Shown piece by piece: positions 1 through 5,678 of a stretch of DNA of 6,270 nt (positions are counted from its first letter, which is position 1; each line of letters opens with the position of its first letter). The stretch is taken from the NCBI GenBank assembly GCA_910577295.1, contig CAJTLS010000054.1, positions 1 to 6,270 of the forward strand, read 5' to 3'. This DNA is from an uncultured Eubacterium sp. (GTDB lineage: Bacteria > Bacillota > Clostridia > Lachnospirales > Lachnospiraceae). Under the pieces are notes generated by a model that was not told where the DNA came from, made no database searches, and saw only the letters and a list, made by a program, of their open reading frames with translations. The position numbers and the translations under genes are program-made.

Positions 1-3
1 GCT

Positions 4-120
4 GCCATGCAACCTCGCCTGTCGGCTCGGTCACGGGCTGTCGCCCTATATCAGGATAGTCTTCCCACCTGCCTGTAAATATATTTACAAGCAGGTGGGA
101 AGACTATCCTGATGCATGGC
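4..120. repeat. Large imperfect palindrome with an outer short stem
   Basis: Bases 50-72 are a perfect 23-base reverse complement of 91-113. After one mismatch (73 against 90) the pairing continues with 74-81 against 82-89, so 50-113 is an almost loop-free palindrome. Outside it, GCCATGC at 4-10 matches GCATGGC at 114-120, enclosing the GC-rich stretch 11-49. No T-run follows the right arm, so it is not a standard intrinsic terminator. No credible gene lies here. It could be a small interspersed palindromic repeat (REP- or MITE-like), a remnant of a mobile element, or the 3' structure of a gene left of the window. The palindrome itself is certain; its nature is inferred. Confidence 0.75.
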
Positions 121-144
121 TTTGAGCTTTCGTGAAAAAAAGTG

Positions 145-172
145 TTGACAAAAGGTTTGTTTCTGTTATAAT
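145..172 (+). promoter_or_regulatory. Sigma-A-type promoter of the tRNA-Val/tRNA-Met unit
   Basis: A consensus TTGACA (145-150) and TATAAT (167-172) are separated by 16 bases, and TG at 164-165 gives an extended -10. Transcription would begin near 179, about 18 bases before tRNA-Val. The near-perfect match fits a strongly expressed stable-RNA promoter. Confidence 0.85.
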
Positions 173-196
173 AAAGAAGTCGCTTGAACGACGCTT

Positions 197-269
197 GGGA
201 TCTTAGCTCAGCTGGGAGAGCATCTGCCTTACAAGCAGAGGGTCACAGGTTCGAGCCCTGTAGGTCCCA
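197..269 (+). tRNA. tRNA-Val (anticodon UAC)
   Basis: A full 73-base cloverleaf can be folded. The acceptor stem is GGGATCT with AGGTCCC, the D stem GCTC/GAGC, the anticodon stem TCTGC/GCAGA and the T stem ACAGG/CCTGT. The anticodon loop CTTACAA places TAC at 230-232, which reads GUA and, by wobble, other valine codons. The discriminator is A269. CCA is not encoded, so the end must be added by the CCA-adding enzyme. It is the first gene after the promoter at 145-172. Confidence 0.96.
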
Positions 270-272
270 TTT

Positions 273-297
273 AAACTTCTTTTATAATGAAGTTTTT
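273..297 (+). other. AT-rich hairpin between the two tRNAs
   Basis: AAACTTC (273-279) pairs with GAAGTTT (289-295) around a 9-base loop, and T residues run from 293 to 297. It resembles a weak terminator but the stem is only seven pairs with few G-C pairs. It may be an attenuating or RNA-processing structure in the tRNA spacer. No convincing separate promoter for tRNA-Met is visible, so read-through is the simpler reading. Confidence 0.4.
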
Positions 298-335
298 ATA
301 TAATGTCAAGACAGCTTTGCCTTGGCAGTTTCGAT

Positions 336-409
336 GGCGGAATAGCTCAGTTGGCAAGAGCACACGGTTCATACCCGTGGTGTCGCTGGTTCAAATCCAG
401 TTTCCGCTA
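336..409 (+). tRNA. tRNA-Met, elongator type (anticodon CAU)
   Basis: The 74-base cloverleaf has acceptor stem GGCGGAA with TTCCGCT (first pair G-T), anticodon stem CACGG/CCGTG and T stem GCTGG/CCAGT. The loop TTCATAC puts CAT at 370-372. The loop and acceptor resemble Firmicute elongator tRNA-Met. Initiator tRNA has three consecutive G-C pairs in the anticodon stem, and tRNA-Ile2 (lysidine type) usually has loop CTCATAA, so both are less likely. CCA is not encoded. It lies 66 bases after tRNA-Val and is probably in the same transcript. Confidence 0.92.
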
Positions 410-413
410 CTTT

Positions 414-446
414 AAAACCCTGAGGAAATAATTCTTCAGGGTTTTT
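414..446 (+). terminator. Intrinsic terminator of the tRNA unit
   Basis: A 14-pair stem (414-427 with 432-445, one G-T pair) with loop ATAA is followed by, and overlaps, a T-run at 442-446. It starts four bases after the tRNA-Met discriminator base and separates the tRNA unit from ispF. Confidence 0.88.
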
Positions 447-477
447 ATCTTTTAGGATGATGCCGCAGTCATAGAGT

Positions 478-507
478 TTGACCGTATTTTTAGTGGACTC
501 TTATATA
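478..507 (+). promoter_or_regulatory. Possible promoter of ispF and the acetyltransferase
   Basis: TTGACC (478-483) and TATATA (502-507) are 18 bases apart. They sit between the tRNA terminator and the ispF ribosome binding site, where a promoter is needed. The -10 is not consensus, so the exact placement is tentative. Confidence 0.5.
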
Positions 508-528
508 AAGAAAAAAGGATGTGTTTTC

Positions 529-1014
529 ATGAGGATTGGAATGGGATATGATGTGCACCGGCTGGTGGCCGGACGCGATTTGATATTGGGGGGAGTAAAG
601 ATTGATTATGAGCAGGGCCTATTAGGACATTCGGATGCGGATGTCCTGCTGCATGCCATTATGGATACTGTTTTAGGAGCGGCGGCCTTAGGTGATATCG
701 GTCTGCATTTTCCAGATACGGATTCCGCTTATCGGGGAGCTTCAAGTATTCGTTTGCTGGAAAGAGTGCGCGATTTGGTGAAAGTGGAGGGGTATCGGAT
801 TGTCAATCTGGACGCAACAATAATAGCGCAGAAACCAAAGATGCGTCCGTATATTGATGAAATGCGGGAAAATATTGCGAGAGCGCTTGAGATTGGCGTG
901 CAACAGGTTAATGTTAAGGCAACGACGGAAGAGGGCCTCGGTTTTACGGGAAGCGGAGAGGGAATTTCTTCACAGGCAATCTGTCTGTTGGAAGAAGTAA
1001 TGAATAATAAGTAG
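529..1014 (+). CDS. ispF: 2-C-methyl-D-erythritol 2,4-cyclodiphosphate synthase (IspF)
   Basis: This enzyme closes CDP-methylerythritol 2-phosphate into methylerythritol 2,4-cyclodiphosphate, releasing CMP, in the cytosolic MEP route to isoprenoids. The protein is 161 residues, the normal family length. Asp8, His10 and His42 are in place as the family's metal ligands (motif GYDVHRL at 6-12). HSDAD (34-38) and GDIGLHFPD (55-63) are conserved, and the CMP-binding TTEE lies at 132-135, followed by GFTGSGEG. An upstream TTG in frame at 478 would add 17 unrelated residues. The ATG at 529 is preferred because AAGGA (515-519) lies 9 bases before it and the start matches the family. The family acts as a homotrimer. 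The acetyltransferase follows 13 bases later. IspD, often its neighbour or fused to it, is not in the window. Confidence 0.97.
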   Translation: MRIGMGYDVHRLVAGRDLILGGVKIDYEQGLLGHSDADVLLHAIMDTVLGAAALGDIGLHFPDTDSAYRGASSIRLLERVRDLVKVEGYRIVNLDATIIAQKPKMRPYIDEMRENIARALEIGVQQVNVKATTEEGLGFTGSGEGISSQAICLLEEVMNNK

Positions 1015-1027
1015 GGAGAGAACGGGA

Positions 1028-1888
1028 ATGGATAGAAATTGGACGGCGCACCGCGAGTTATGGGAGAGAGCGTTTGGCGATACGGAAACCTATATACAAT
1101 ACTATTTTGCCAATAAGGCGCCGCGCAGCCGTTGTTTCGATAACTGGCAAGAGAAACAGTTGTGTGCAATGGCCTTTTTTACTCCATATGACGCCATTTT
1201 GTATGGGGAAAAGATAGTTTTGCCATACATTGTGGGGGTGGCTACCAAAGAGGAGTTTCGCCATCAGGGCAGGATGACTGCGTTGCTGACGGAGGGATTT
1301 GAAAAGGAGGCTGCCAAAGGAAGTCCGCTCGTTTTCCTATCGCCGGTGAATACCGCCATCTATGAACCTATGGGATTTTTTTCCGTATATTGTCGTGATA
1401 CGCTGCAATTGATGGGGAATGGGGACGAACGGTGCGAAGTGCGCCGCTGGAGCGAATTGAAGTTGGCGGAACAAGAGCAGATATCGCATATGGCAGAAAA
1501 TATATTGGAGAGAGAGAAATTTGATTTGCGTCTTGTTCATAGTGTTCCCTACTATAAAGAGGTTTGCGCAGAATTAGAGGCGTTAGACGGCACTTTACTG
1601 ACTTTTTGGAAACAAAATATACCATTAGCGGTGGCGAACTGGATTTATGAAGAAGAGAAAAATAAGATAACGGAATGGATTGGATTGCCAGAGTACAGGG
1701 AAAACGTTTTGCAGACGTTGCAATCGTATTTGAAAACAGACATATATATAGAAGATACTTACTTTTTGGAAGATATGCGGCTGCCAAATACGAAACGTAT
1801 AAAACAACCATTTCCTTATCTTATGGTGCGGATGCTGGATGCTTCTGTGCCGCTGCCGAAACGTTGCTATATTAATGATATCACCTGA
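1028..1888 (+). CDS. GNAT-family N-acetyltransferase, Eis-like, shortened
   Basis: A 286-residue soluble protein expected to move acetyl from acetyl-CoA to an amine; the substrate is unknown. Residues 1-140 form a GNAT domain: YIVGVATKEEFRHQG (67-81) carries the acetyl-CoA pyrophosphate loop (Arg78, Gly81), and IYEPMGFF (111-118) is the typical late GNAT strand. Residues about 145-250 resemble the second, degenerate GNAT domain of Eis-type enzymes. PFPYLMVRMLD (261-271) resembles the entry into the SCP2-like C-terminal domain, but the protein stops 15 residues later. Eis proteins are about 400 residues. AGGGAGAG (1013-1020) lies 7 bases before the ATG, and 13 bases separate it from ispF, so the two are likely co-transcribed. 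Its last 8 bases overlap the convergent ATPase gene. Whether the short end is natural or a truncation cannot be told here. Confidence 0.8.
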   Translation: MDRNWTAHRELWERAFGDTETYIQYYFANKAPRSRCFDNWQEKQLCAMAFFTPYDAILYGEKIVLPYIVGVATKEEFRHQGRMTALLTEGFEKEAAKGSPLVFLSPVNTAIYEPMGFFSVYCRDTLQLMGNGDERCEVRRWSELKLAEQEQISHMAENILEREKFDLRLVHSVPYYKEVCAELEALDGTLLTFWKQNIPLAVANWIYEEEKNKITEWIGLPEYRENVLQTLQSYLKTDIYIEDTYFLEDMRLPNTKRIKQPFPYLMVRMLDASVPLPKRCYINDIT

Positions 1889-4034
1889 CAGGGAAAAATC
1901 GTACGATGCTGAAAAAGTCTGGAAACAGGAAGAATGCGCCGGCAAAAATAAGCGTGATTCCGAAAAGAATAAGGGTGCGGCGTCTGTTCCATGGACGGCA
2001 GACAACGCCTACGACGGATAGTGACAAAATACCGCCGGACAGCAGATTCAGAGTGCGCGTCATAACGGAACTCCATCCGAAATGGGCCTGAAAAATCTGT
2101 ATTGCGCACAAGATGGCAACGAGAATGATGGCGGCCGGCAGTGAAATATGCAGTACATGGCGCAGGAAACCGTGCGTGGTAACTTCGTCATTTTTTTCAA
2201 GCGTGAGAAGAAAGCTCGGTATACCGATTGCCGTGGCGCCAATCAGGCTGAGCTGGATGGGAATGAAAGGATAAGATTTTCCGATAATGATAAAAATGAG
2301 ACAGAGAAGGACGGAATATATTGTCTTTGTCAGATAGAGAGCGCTGACGCGTTCAATATTGGCAATGATGGTGCGTCCTTCTTTTGCGATGTCCGGCATG
2401 GAAGAAAAGTCGGAATCTAAAAGAACAATATGAGCGGACTGTTTGGCGGCGTCTGCGCCATTTGCCATGGCAATCCCGCAGTCTGCATCTTTGAGAGCTA
2501 AAACGTCGTTGATTCCATCGCCCACCATACCGACAATTTTACCGTTTGCCTGATACGCTTTTATGATTTGCTGCTTCTGCTCCGGTGTAACACGGCCAAA
2601 TACGGCATATTGTTCCACTTCTTTTCGCAGGGCGTCAAAATCTTTTGGAAGTGCGGCGGCGTTGACATATTGTTCGGCATTAGGGATGCCTGCCTGCTGT
2701 CCTACATAGGAAACAGTGGCAGGATTGTCTCCAGAGATGATTTTCACATCAACGCCCTGTTTGGCGAAATAATTAAAAATATCCATGGCATTCTCTTTTA
2801 CGCAATCAGCTAAAACAATCAATGCAAGCGGCGTACTCTGCTGAATCTCATCTGGACTGCGATAGAGAATGGGACAGGCACAGAGAAGCAGGACGCGAAG
2901 GCCTTTTTGTGAGTAACTTTCTGCCTTGTTTAAGAGCTCGTCATCGCTTGAGAGAAAATCCGGTGCGCCAAGGAGATACGAAGACGTATCGGTAGTGATG
3001 CCCATAAATTTCCTCGTAGAACTGAATGGCAGGCGCTCGGCCACGGGTATTTGGCGGCAATCTTGGAAATAATTTTGCAGCGCCTTGCCGGTGGCATTTA
3101 CATCGTCAAAAGTATAGGCCATACAGCCCATAATGTCTTTAATCGCCGTTTCGGAAGCGCCGAGCGGCAATACTTTTTCGACCATGAGCTCTCCGGTAGT
3201 AATCGTACCAGTCTTGTCCAAACAAAGAATATTCACACGCGCCAGCGCCTCAATGGCTTCCATTTCCTGAACGAGGGCCCGCTTGCGGGCGAGTCTCCCC
3301 ACCCCCAGTATAAAAGATACGCTTGTGAGCAGGACAAGACCTTCCGGAATCATGCCAAGCACGCCGGCAACTGTATTGACGAGGGAATTTGGGAAGCTGT
3401 TGCCGACACGGTAATACTGAATGCAGAATAAAAGCATGCCAATGGGAATGATGGCATAACTGACATAGCGAATGATTTTTTTTATGGCGTCTTGCATTTC
3501 CGATGTGGCGCGGCGTTTTGTCTGCGCCTTGCGGACGAGCTGGGTGGCATAGTTTTCTTCCCCTGTGTGCAAAACCCGTCCGGTGCCGGTGCCAGCGGTG
3601 ATAAAGCTGCCGGAGTAAAGAGTGTCGCCGGTTCTTTTTAGGACAGGTACGGATTCGCCAGTCAGTAAGGATTCATTGACCTCAAGGCCGTCCGAAGTTA
3701 AAACTGTGCTGTCGGCCACAATCTGGTCGCCTGCCGCTACAAGCAGACAATCCTCTTTTTGGATTTGGCTGATGGGAATTTCTTCAATTTCTTCACCTTT
3801 GATTCGTTTTGCTTTCGTAGCAGTAATCACCGATAATTTATCAATTAGGGATTTTACTTTTAATTCCTGAATAATTCCAATCAGGGAATTGAAAATCACA
3901 ATACCCATAAAGAGCATATTTTTGTATTGTCCGGAAATTACGACGAGCGCCGCCAAGATAAGGTTAAGGATATTAAAATAAGTTATTGTATGGGAACGAA
4001 TAATTTGTGCTTTTGAGCGGCTGCCTGTATTCAT
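1881..4034 (-). CDS. P-type cation-transporting ATPase (CtpE-like)
   Basis: A 717-residue membrane pump that uses ATP through an aspartyl-phosphate intermediate. In order: membrane segments near 22-55; actuator domain with LTGES (124-128); membrane segments around 188-248 with PEGL (230-233); phosphorylation motif DKTGT (273-277, Asp273); nucleotide-binding domain with KGLR (377-380); SGDNP (434-438); hinge MVGDGIND (503-510); and several hydrophobic segments from about 566 to 710. The overall pattern, including NSLIGIIQE and VPEGL-like GMIPEGL, is closest to mycobacterial CtpE, a calcium-uptake ATPase, but the transported ion is inferred. No N-terminal heavy-metal domain is present, and the usual 20-50 residues before the first helix are nearly absent. 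The ATG is supported by AGAGGA (4044-4049) 9 bases upstream and no earlier in-frame start before a stop. A promoter with two dyads precedes it. Confidence 0.92.
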   Translation of the reverse strand: MNTGSRSKAQIIRSHTITYFNILNLILAALVVISGQYKNMLFMGIVIFNSLIGIIQELKVKSLIDKLSVITATKAKRIKGEEIEEIPISQIQKEDCLLVAAGDQIVADSTVLTSDGLEVNESLLTGESVPVLKRTGDTLYSGSFITAGTGTGRVLHTGEENYATQLVRKAQTKRRATSEMQDAIKKIIRYVSYAIIPIGMLLFCIQYYRVGNSFPNSLVNTVAGVLGMIPEGLVLLTSVSFILGVGRLARKRALVQEMEAIEALARVNILCLDKTGTITTGELMVEKVLPLGASETAIKDIMGCMAYTFDDVNATGKALQNYFQDCRQIPVAERLPFSSTRKFMGITTDTSSYLLGAPDFLSSDDELLNKAESYSQKGLRVLLLCACPILYRSPDEIQQSTPLALIVLADCVKENAMDIFNYFAKQGVDVKIISGDNPATVSYVGQQAGIPNAEQYVNAAALPKDFDALRKEVEQYAVFGRVTPEQKQQIIKAYQANGKIVGMVGDGINDVLALKDADCGIAMANGADAAKQSAHIVLLDSDFSSMPDIAKEGRTIIANIERVSALYLTKTIYSVLLCLIFIIIGKSYPFIPIQLSLIGATAIGIPSFLLTLEKNDEVTTHGFLRHVLHISLPAAIILVAILCAIQIFQAHFGWSSVMTRTLNLLSGGILSLSVVGVVCRPWNRRRTLILFGITLIFAGAFFLFPDFFSIVRFFPVR

Positions 4035-4043
4035 AGAAAAGTA

Positions 4044-4049
4044 TCCTCT
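4044..4049 (-). promoter_or_regulatory. Ribosome binding site fixing the ATPase start
   Basis: Minus-strand AGAGGA lies 9 bases before the ATG at 4034-4032. The same frame has no other ATG between this and the upstream stop, so the short N-terminus is real for this sequence. Confidence 0.75.
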
Positions 4050-4067
4050 TTTACGTCCGATTTTAGT

Positions 4068-4099
4068 TTGAAATGTAATGAAATAAAACTACATTTCAA
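4068..4099. promoter_or_regulatory. Candidate operator: 10-base dyad at the ATPase transcription start
   Basis: TTGAAATGTA (4068-4077) is a perfect inverted repeat of TACATTTCAA (4090-4099), with 12 bases between. The right arm touches the end of the -10 element and spans the expected transcription start near 4092. Most of that arm therefore lies before or at the RNA start, which argues for a DNA operator rather than an RNA hairpin. The binding protein is unknown. Confidence 0.55.
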
Positions 4100-4127
4100 G
4101 TATAGCGTATTCCTATACGGCGGTCAA
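4099..4127 (-). promoter_or_regulatory. Promoter of the P-type ATPase
   Basis: On the minus strand TTGACC (4127-4122) and TATACT (4104-4099) are 17 bases apart, a good sigma-A match. A second perfect dyad, GTATAG (4100-4105) with CTATAC (4113-4118), overlaps the -10 and spacer and abuts the dyad at 4068-4099. Its -35 is 20 bases from the -35 of the divergent tRNA-Thr promoter. Confidence 0.78.
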
Positions 4128-4147
4128 TAAAATTTGGGAGAAATCGG

Positions 4148-4176
4148 TTGACAGGCGTCGGTTCTTTTGGTAGAAT
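4148..4176 (+). promoter_or_regulatory. Promoter of tRNA-Thr
   Basis: TTGACA (4148-4153) and TAGAAT (4171-4176) are separated by 17 bases. Transcription would begin near 4183, about 24 bases before the tRNA. It is divergent from the ATPase promoter. Confidence 0.8.
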
Positions 4177-4206
4177 AACAAATCGTAAGGTTTTTACACC
4201 ATACAC

Positions 4207-4279
4207 GCTGTTATAGCTCAGGTGGTAGAGCGTCGCCTTGGTAAGGCGGAGGTCACGGGTTCAAGTCCCGTTAACAGCT
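4207..4279 (+). tRNA. tRNA-Thr (anticodon GGU)
   Basis: A complete 73-base cloverleaf: acceptor GCTGTTA with TAACAGC, D stem GCTC/GAGC, anticodon stem TCGCC/GGCGG (first pair T-G), and T stem ACGGG/CCCGT. The loop TTGGTAA puts GGT at 4240-4242, reading ACC and ACU. The discriminator is T4279, common for Firmicute threonine tRNAs, and it starts a run of seven T (4279-4285). CCA is not encoded. The gene has its own promoter and converges on the 3' end of sigH, 33 bases away. Confidence 0.96.
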
Positions 4280-4312
4280 TTTTTTAATGCGCTAAATTGC
4301 GGCATTTGTGGG

Positions 4313-4897
4313 CTAGCTTAACTTCTTTTTAATTCTCTGCAAGGCGTTATCAATGGATTTTGGCGTCTTACCGAGCGCAGCGGCAATCTGCTGGTAGTTG
4401 TTGCCGTCGATATAAAGAGTTACGACCTGTTGTTCCAGTTTGCTGAGCCGCTTTTTAATTGTACTCTCGATATCCGTGACATTTTCCTGATCGATGATGA
4501 TGTCCTCTGGATTGGTCAGTTCAGCCGGCTGCAAAGTATCTGCCAGAATTTCCCTTGAATTAGTGTCCTCGTTTGTATTCAATGGAGAATACAGAGAAAC
4601 ATAGGTGTTGAGCGGTATGTTTTTTTGCCGATTGGCGCCTTTTATTACATTATAAAGTTCGTGCTCGATACACAAAGTCGCATAGGAGGCAAAAGAATTT
4701 TTATACGATTTGTCATAGGTACGGATGGCTTTATACAGGGCAATCATTCCTTCTTGTATCAAATCATCATTTTCACCGCCGATTAAGTAGAGCGTTCTCG
4801 CCTTCTTGCGAACTAGAGGTTTGTATTTTTCTAATAAGCAGTCCGTGGCGGCGCCGTCTCCCTGACGCGCCAGAGCAAGTAATTCCTGTTCATTCAT
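4313..4897 (-). CDS. sigH: RNA polymerase sporulation sigma factor SigH (sigma-30, Spo0H)
   Basis: SigH directs RNA polymerase to transition-phase and early sporulation promoters. With the ATG at 4897 the protein has 194 residues, somewhat shorter than the 218 of B. subtilis. Region 2 includes DDLIQEGMIALYKAIRTYD (44-62) and the -10 recognition stretch ending GANRQKNIPLN (87-97). Region 4 carries the helix-turn-helix YQQIAAALGKTPKSIDNALQ (168-187) that contacts the -35. These closely follow the Bacillus SigH pattern. A start farther upstream at 4999 is possible in frame, but its 34 extra residues are an out-of-frame reading of rlmB and look unlike any sigma factor. The chosen start has GAGGG five bases before it. 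It overlaps the rlmB stop by 8 bases, suggesting translational coupling. No intrinsic terminator is evident after it. Confidence 0.95.
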   Translation of the reverse strand: MNEQELLALARQGDGAATDCLLEKYKPLVRKKARTLYLIGGENDDLIQEGMIALYKAIRTYDKSYKNSFASYATLCIEHELYNVIKGANRQKNIPLNTYVSLYSPLNTNEDTNSREILADTLQPAELTNPEDIIIDQENVTDIESTIKKRLSKLEQQVVTLYIDGNNYQQIAAALGKTPKSIDNALQRIKKKLS

Positions 4898-5663
4898 GGG
4901 AACCCTCGTTTCTGCGCTGGCGCACAATTTCAAATGCCATGACGCCGGCGGCGACGGACGCATTGAGCGAATCGATATCCCCCTTCGTTGGTATGGCACA
5001 ACTGTAGTCGCAATGCTCTTTTACCAGACGGCTTACTCCGGCGCCCTCATTGCCGATTACAAGCCCAATGGGGCCGGTCAGATTCTGATTATATACGACG
5101 TCGCCATCCATATCGGCGCACACAAACCACAAACCACGGTTTTTCAGGTCTTCCATCGTGGAAACCAGATTTGTCACTTTGGCAACGGGAGTATAGCAGA
5201 TGGCGCCGGCAGAAGCTTTCACTACGGTGGCGGTCAAACCTGCGGCGCGCCGTTTTGGCAGAATCACGCCATGAGCGCCGGCCAGATTCGCAGTACGGAT
5301 GATGGCGCCCAGATTGTGCGGGTCTTCAATGCCGTCGAGCAGCAAAAGAAAAGGCGCTTCCCCTCTCTGTTCGGCGAGAGCAAACATGTCGTCTATGGAG
5401 CGGTAGGCAAACGCGGAAAGCGTAGCGATGACACCCTGATGGCGTCCGGTTTCACTCATGTAGTCCAACCGTTCCTTAGAAACAAAATCTACCATCGTTC
5501 CGGCTTTTTTTGCCTCCCGCAGGATGGAGAGAACCGGGCCGTCTTTACAGCCGTTCTGCACAAATAACCGCTCAATGAGCCGTCCGGAACGAAAAGCCTC
5601 CAATACGCTGTGTCTTCCCTCAATACGGGAACTATTTGTTTCAGTAATCCATTCTTCTGCCAT
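4890..5663 (-). CDS. rlmB: 23S rRNA (guanosine-2'-O)-methyltransferase RlmB, SpoU/TrmH family
   Basis: This enzyme uses S-adenosylmethionine to methylate the 2'-hydroxyl of a guanosine in the peptidyl-transferase P loop (G2251 in E. coli numbering). The protein has 257 residues, the usual length. An N-terminal RNA-binding domain (about 12-85, starting IEGRHSVLEAF) precedes the knotted SPOUT domain. Motif 1 starts at LDGIEDPHNLGAIIRTAN (109-126, with Asn117 and Arg123), motif 2 is IGNEGAGVSRL (203-213) and motif 3 is IDSLNASVAAGV (230-241). The start has AAAGGA about 8 bases before the ATG. It lies 15 bases after mrnC and overlaps sigH by 8 bases, so it is the middle gene of a tight operon. 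In B. subtilis yacP follows it, but here sigH does so directly. The related methylation of tRNA by TrmH is a less likely role given the N-terminal domain. Confidence 0.94.
   Translation of the reverse strand: MAEEWITETNSSRIEGRHSVLEAFRSGRLIERLFVQNGCKDGPVLSILREAKKAGTMVDFVSKERLDYMSETGRHQGVIATLSAFAYRSIDDMFALAEQRGEAPFLLLLDGIEDPHNLGAIIRTANLAGAHGVILPKRRAAGLTATVVKASAGAICYTPVAKVTNLVSTMEDLKNRGLWFVCADMDGDVVYNQNLTGPIGLVIGNEGAGVSRLVKEHCDYSCAIPTKGDIDSLNASVAAGVMAFEIVRQRRNEGSHE
4903..4907 (-). promoter_or_regulatory. sigH ribosome binding site inside rlmB
   Basis: Minus-strand GAGGG lies five bases before the sigH ATG and within the last codons of rlmB. It decides the 194-residue start. Ribosomes finishing rlmB at 4890 could reinitiate at the ATG at 4897. 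Confidence 0.65.
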
Positions 5664-5678
5664 AAGATGTATCCTTTC

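Noticed and set aside
1..113. Open frames across the palindrome on both strands, including a protein-like minus-strand reading of about 30 codons
   Set aside because: None has a start codon with a ribosome binding site within the window. Open frames on both strands of a palindrome mirror each other by necessity. A gene fragment running off the left edge cannot be excluded.
299..304. TATAAT as a separate promoter for tRNA-Met
   Set aside because: No acceptable -35 lies 16-18 bases upstream (276-281 reads CTTCTT).
478..528. Longer IspF start at a TTG at 478
   Set aside because: The extra 17 residues overlap the proposed -35 and -10, have no family counterpart, and the ATG at 529 has a better ribosome binding site.
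1898..1907. 10-base palindrome ATCGTACGAT in the end of the ATPase gene
   Set aside because: It is within coding sequence, short, and has no T-run or repeated partner; chance is a sufficient explanation.
4286..4306. Small hairpin between tRNA-Thr and sigH as a terminator
   Set aside because: The stem is short with a bulge. On the plus strand the T-run precedes it, and on the minus strand A residues follow it, so it suits neither transcript.
4898..4999. Longer SigH start at 4999
   Set aside because: The 34 extra residues are an alternate-frame reading of rlmB with no sigma-factor resemblance. The start at 4897 matches the family and has its own ribosome binding site.
4896..5567. Long plus-strand open frame opposite rlmB
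   Set aside because: It is antisense to the clearly recognisable rlmB, has no known domain and no convincing ribosome binding site.
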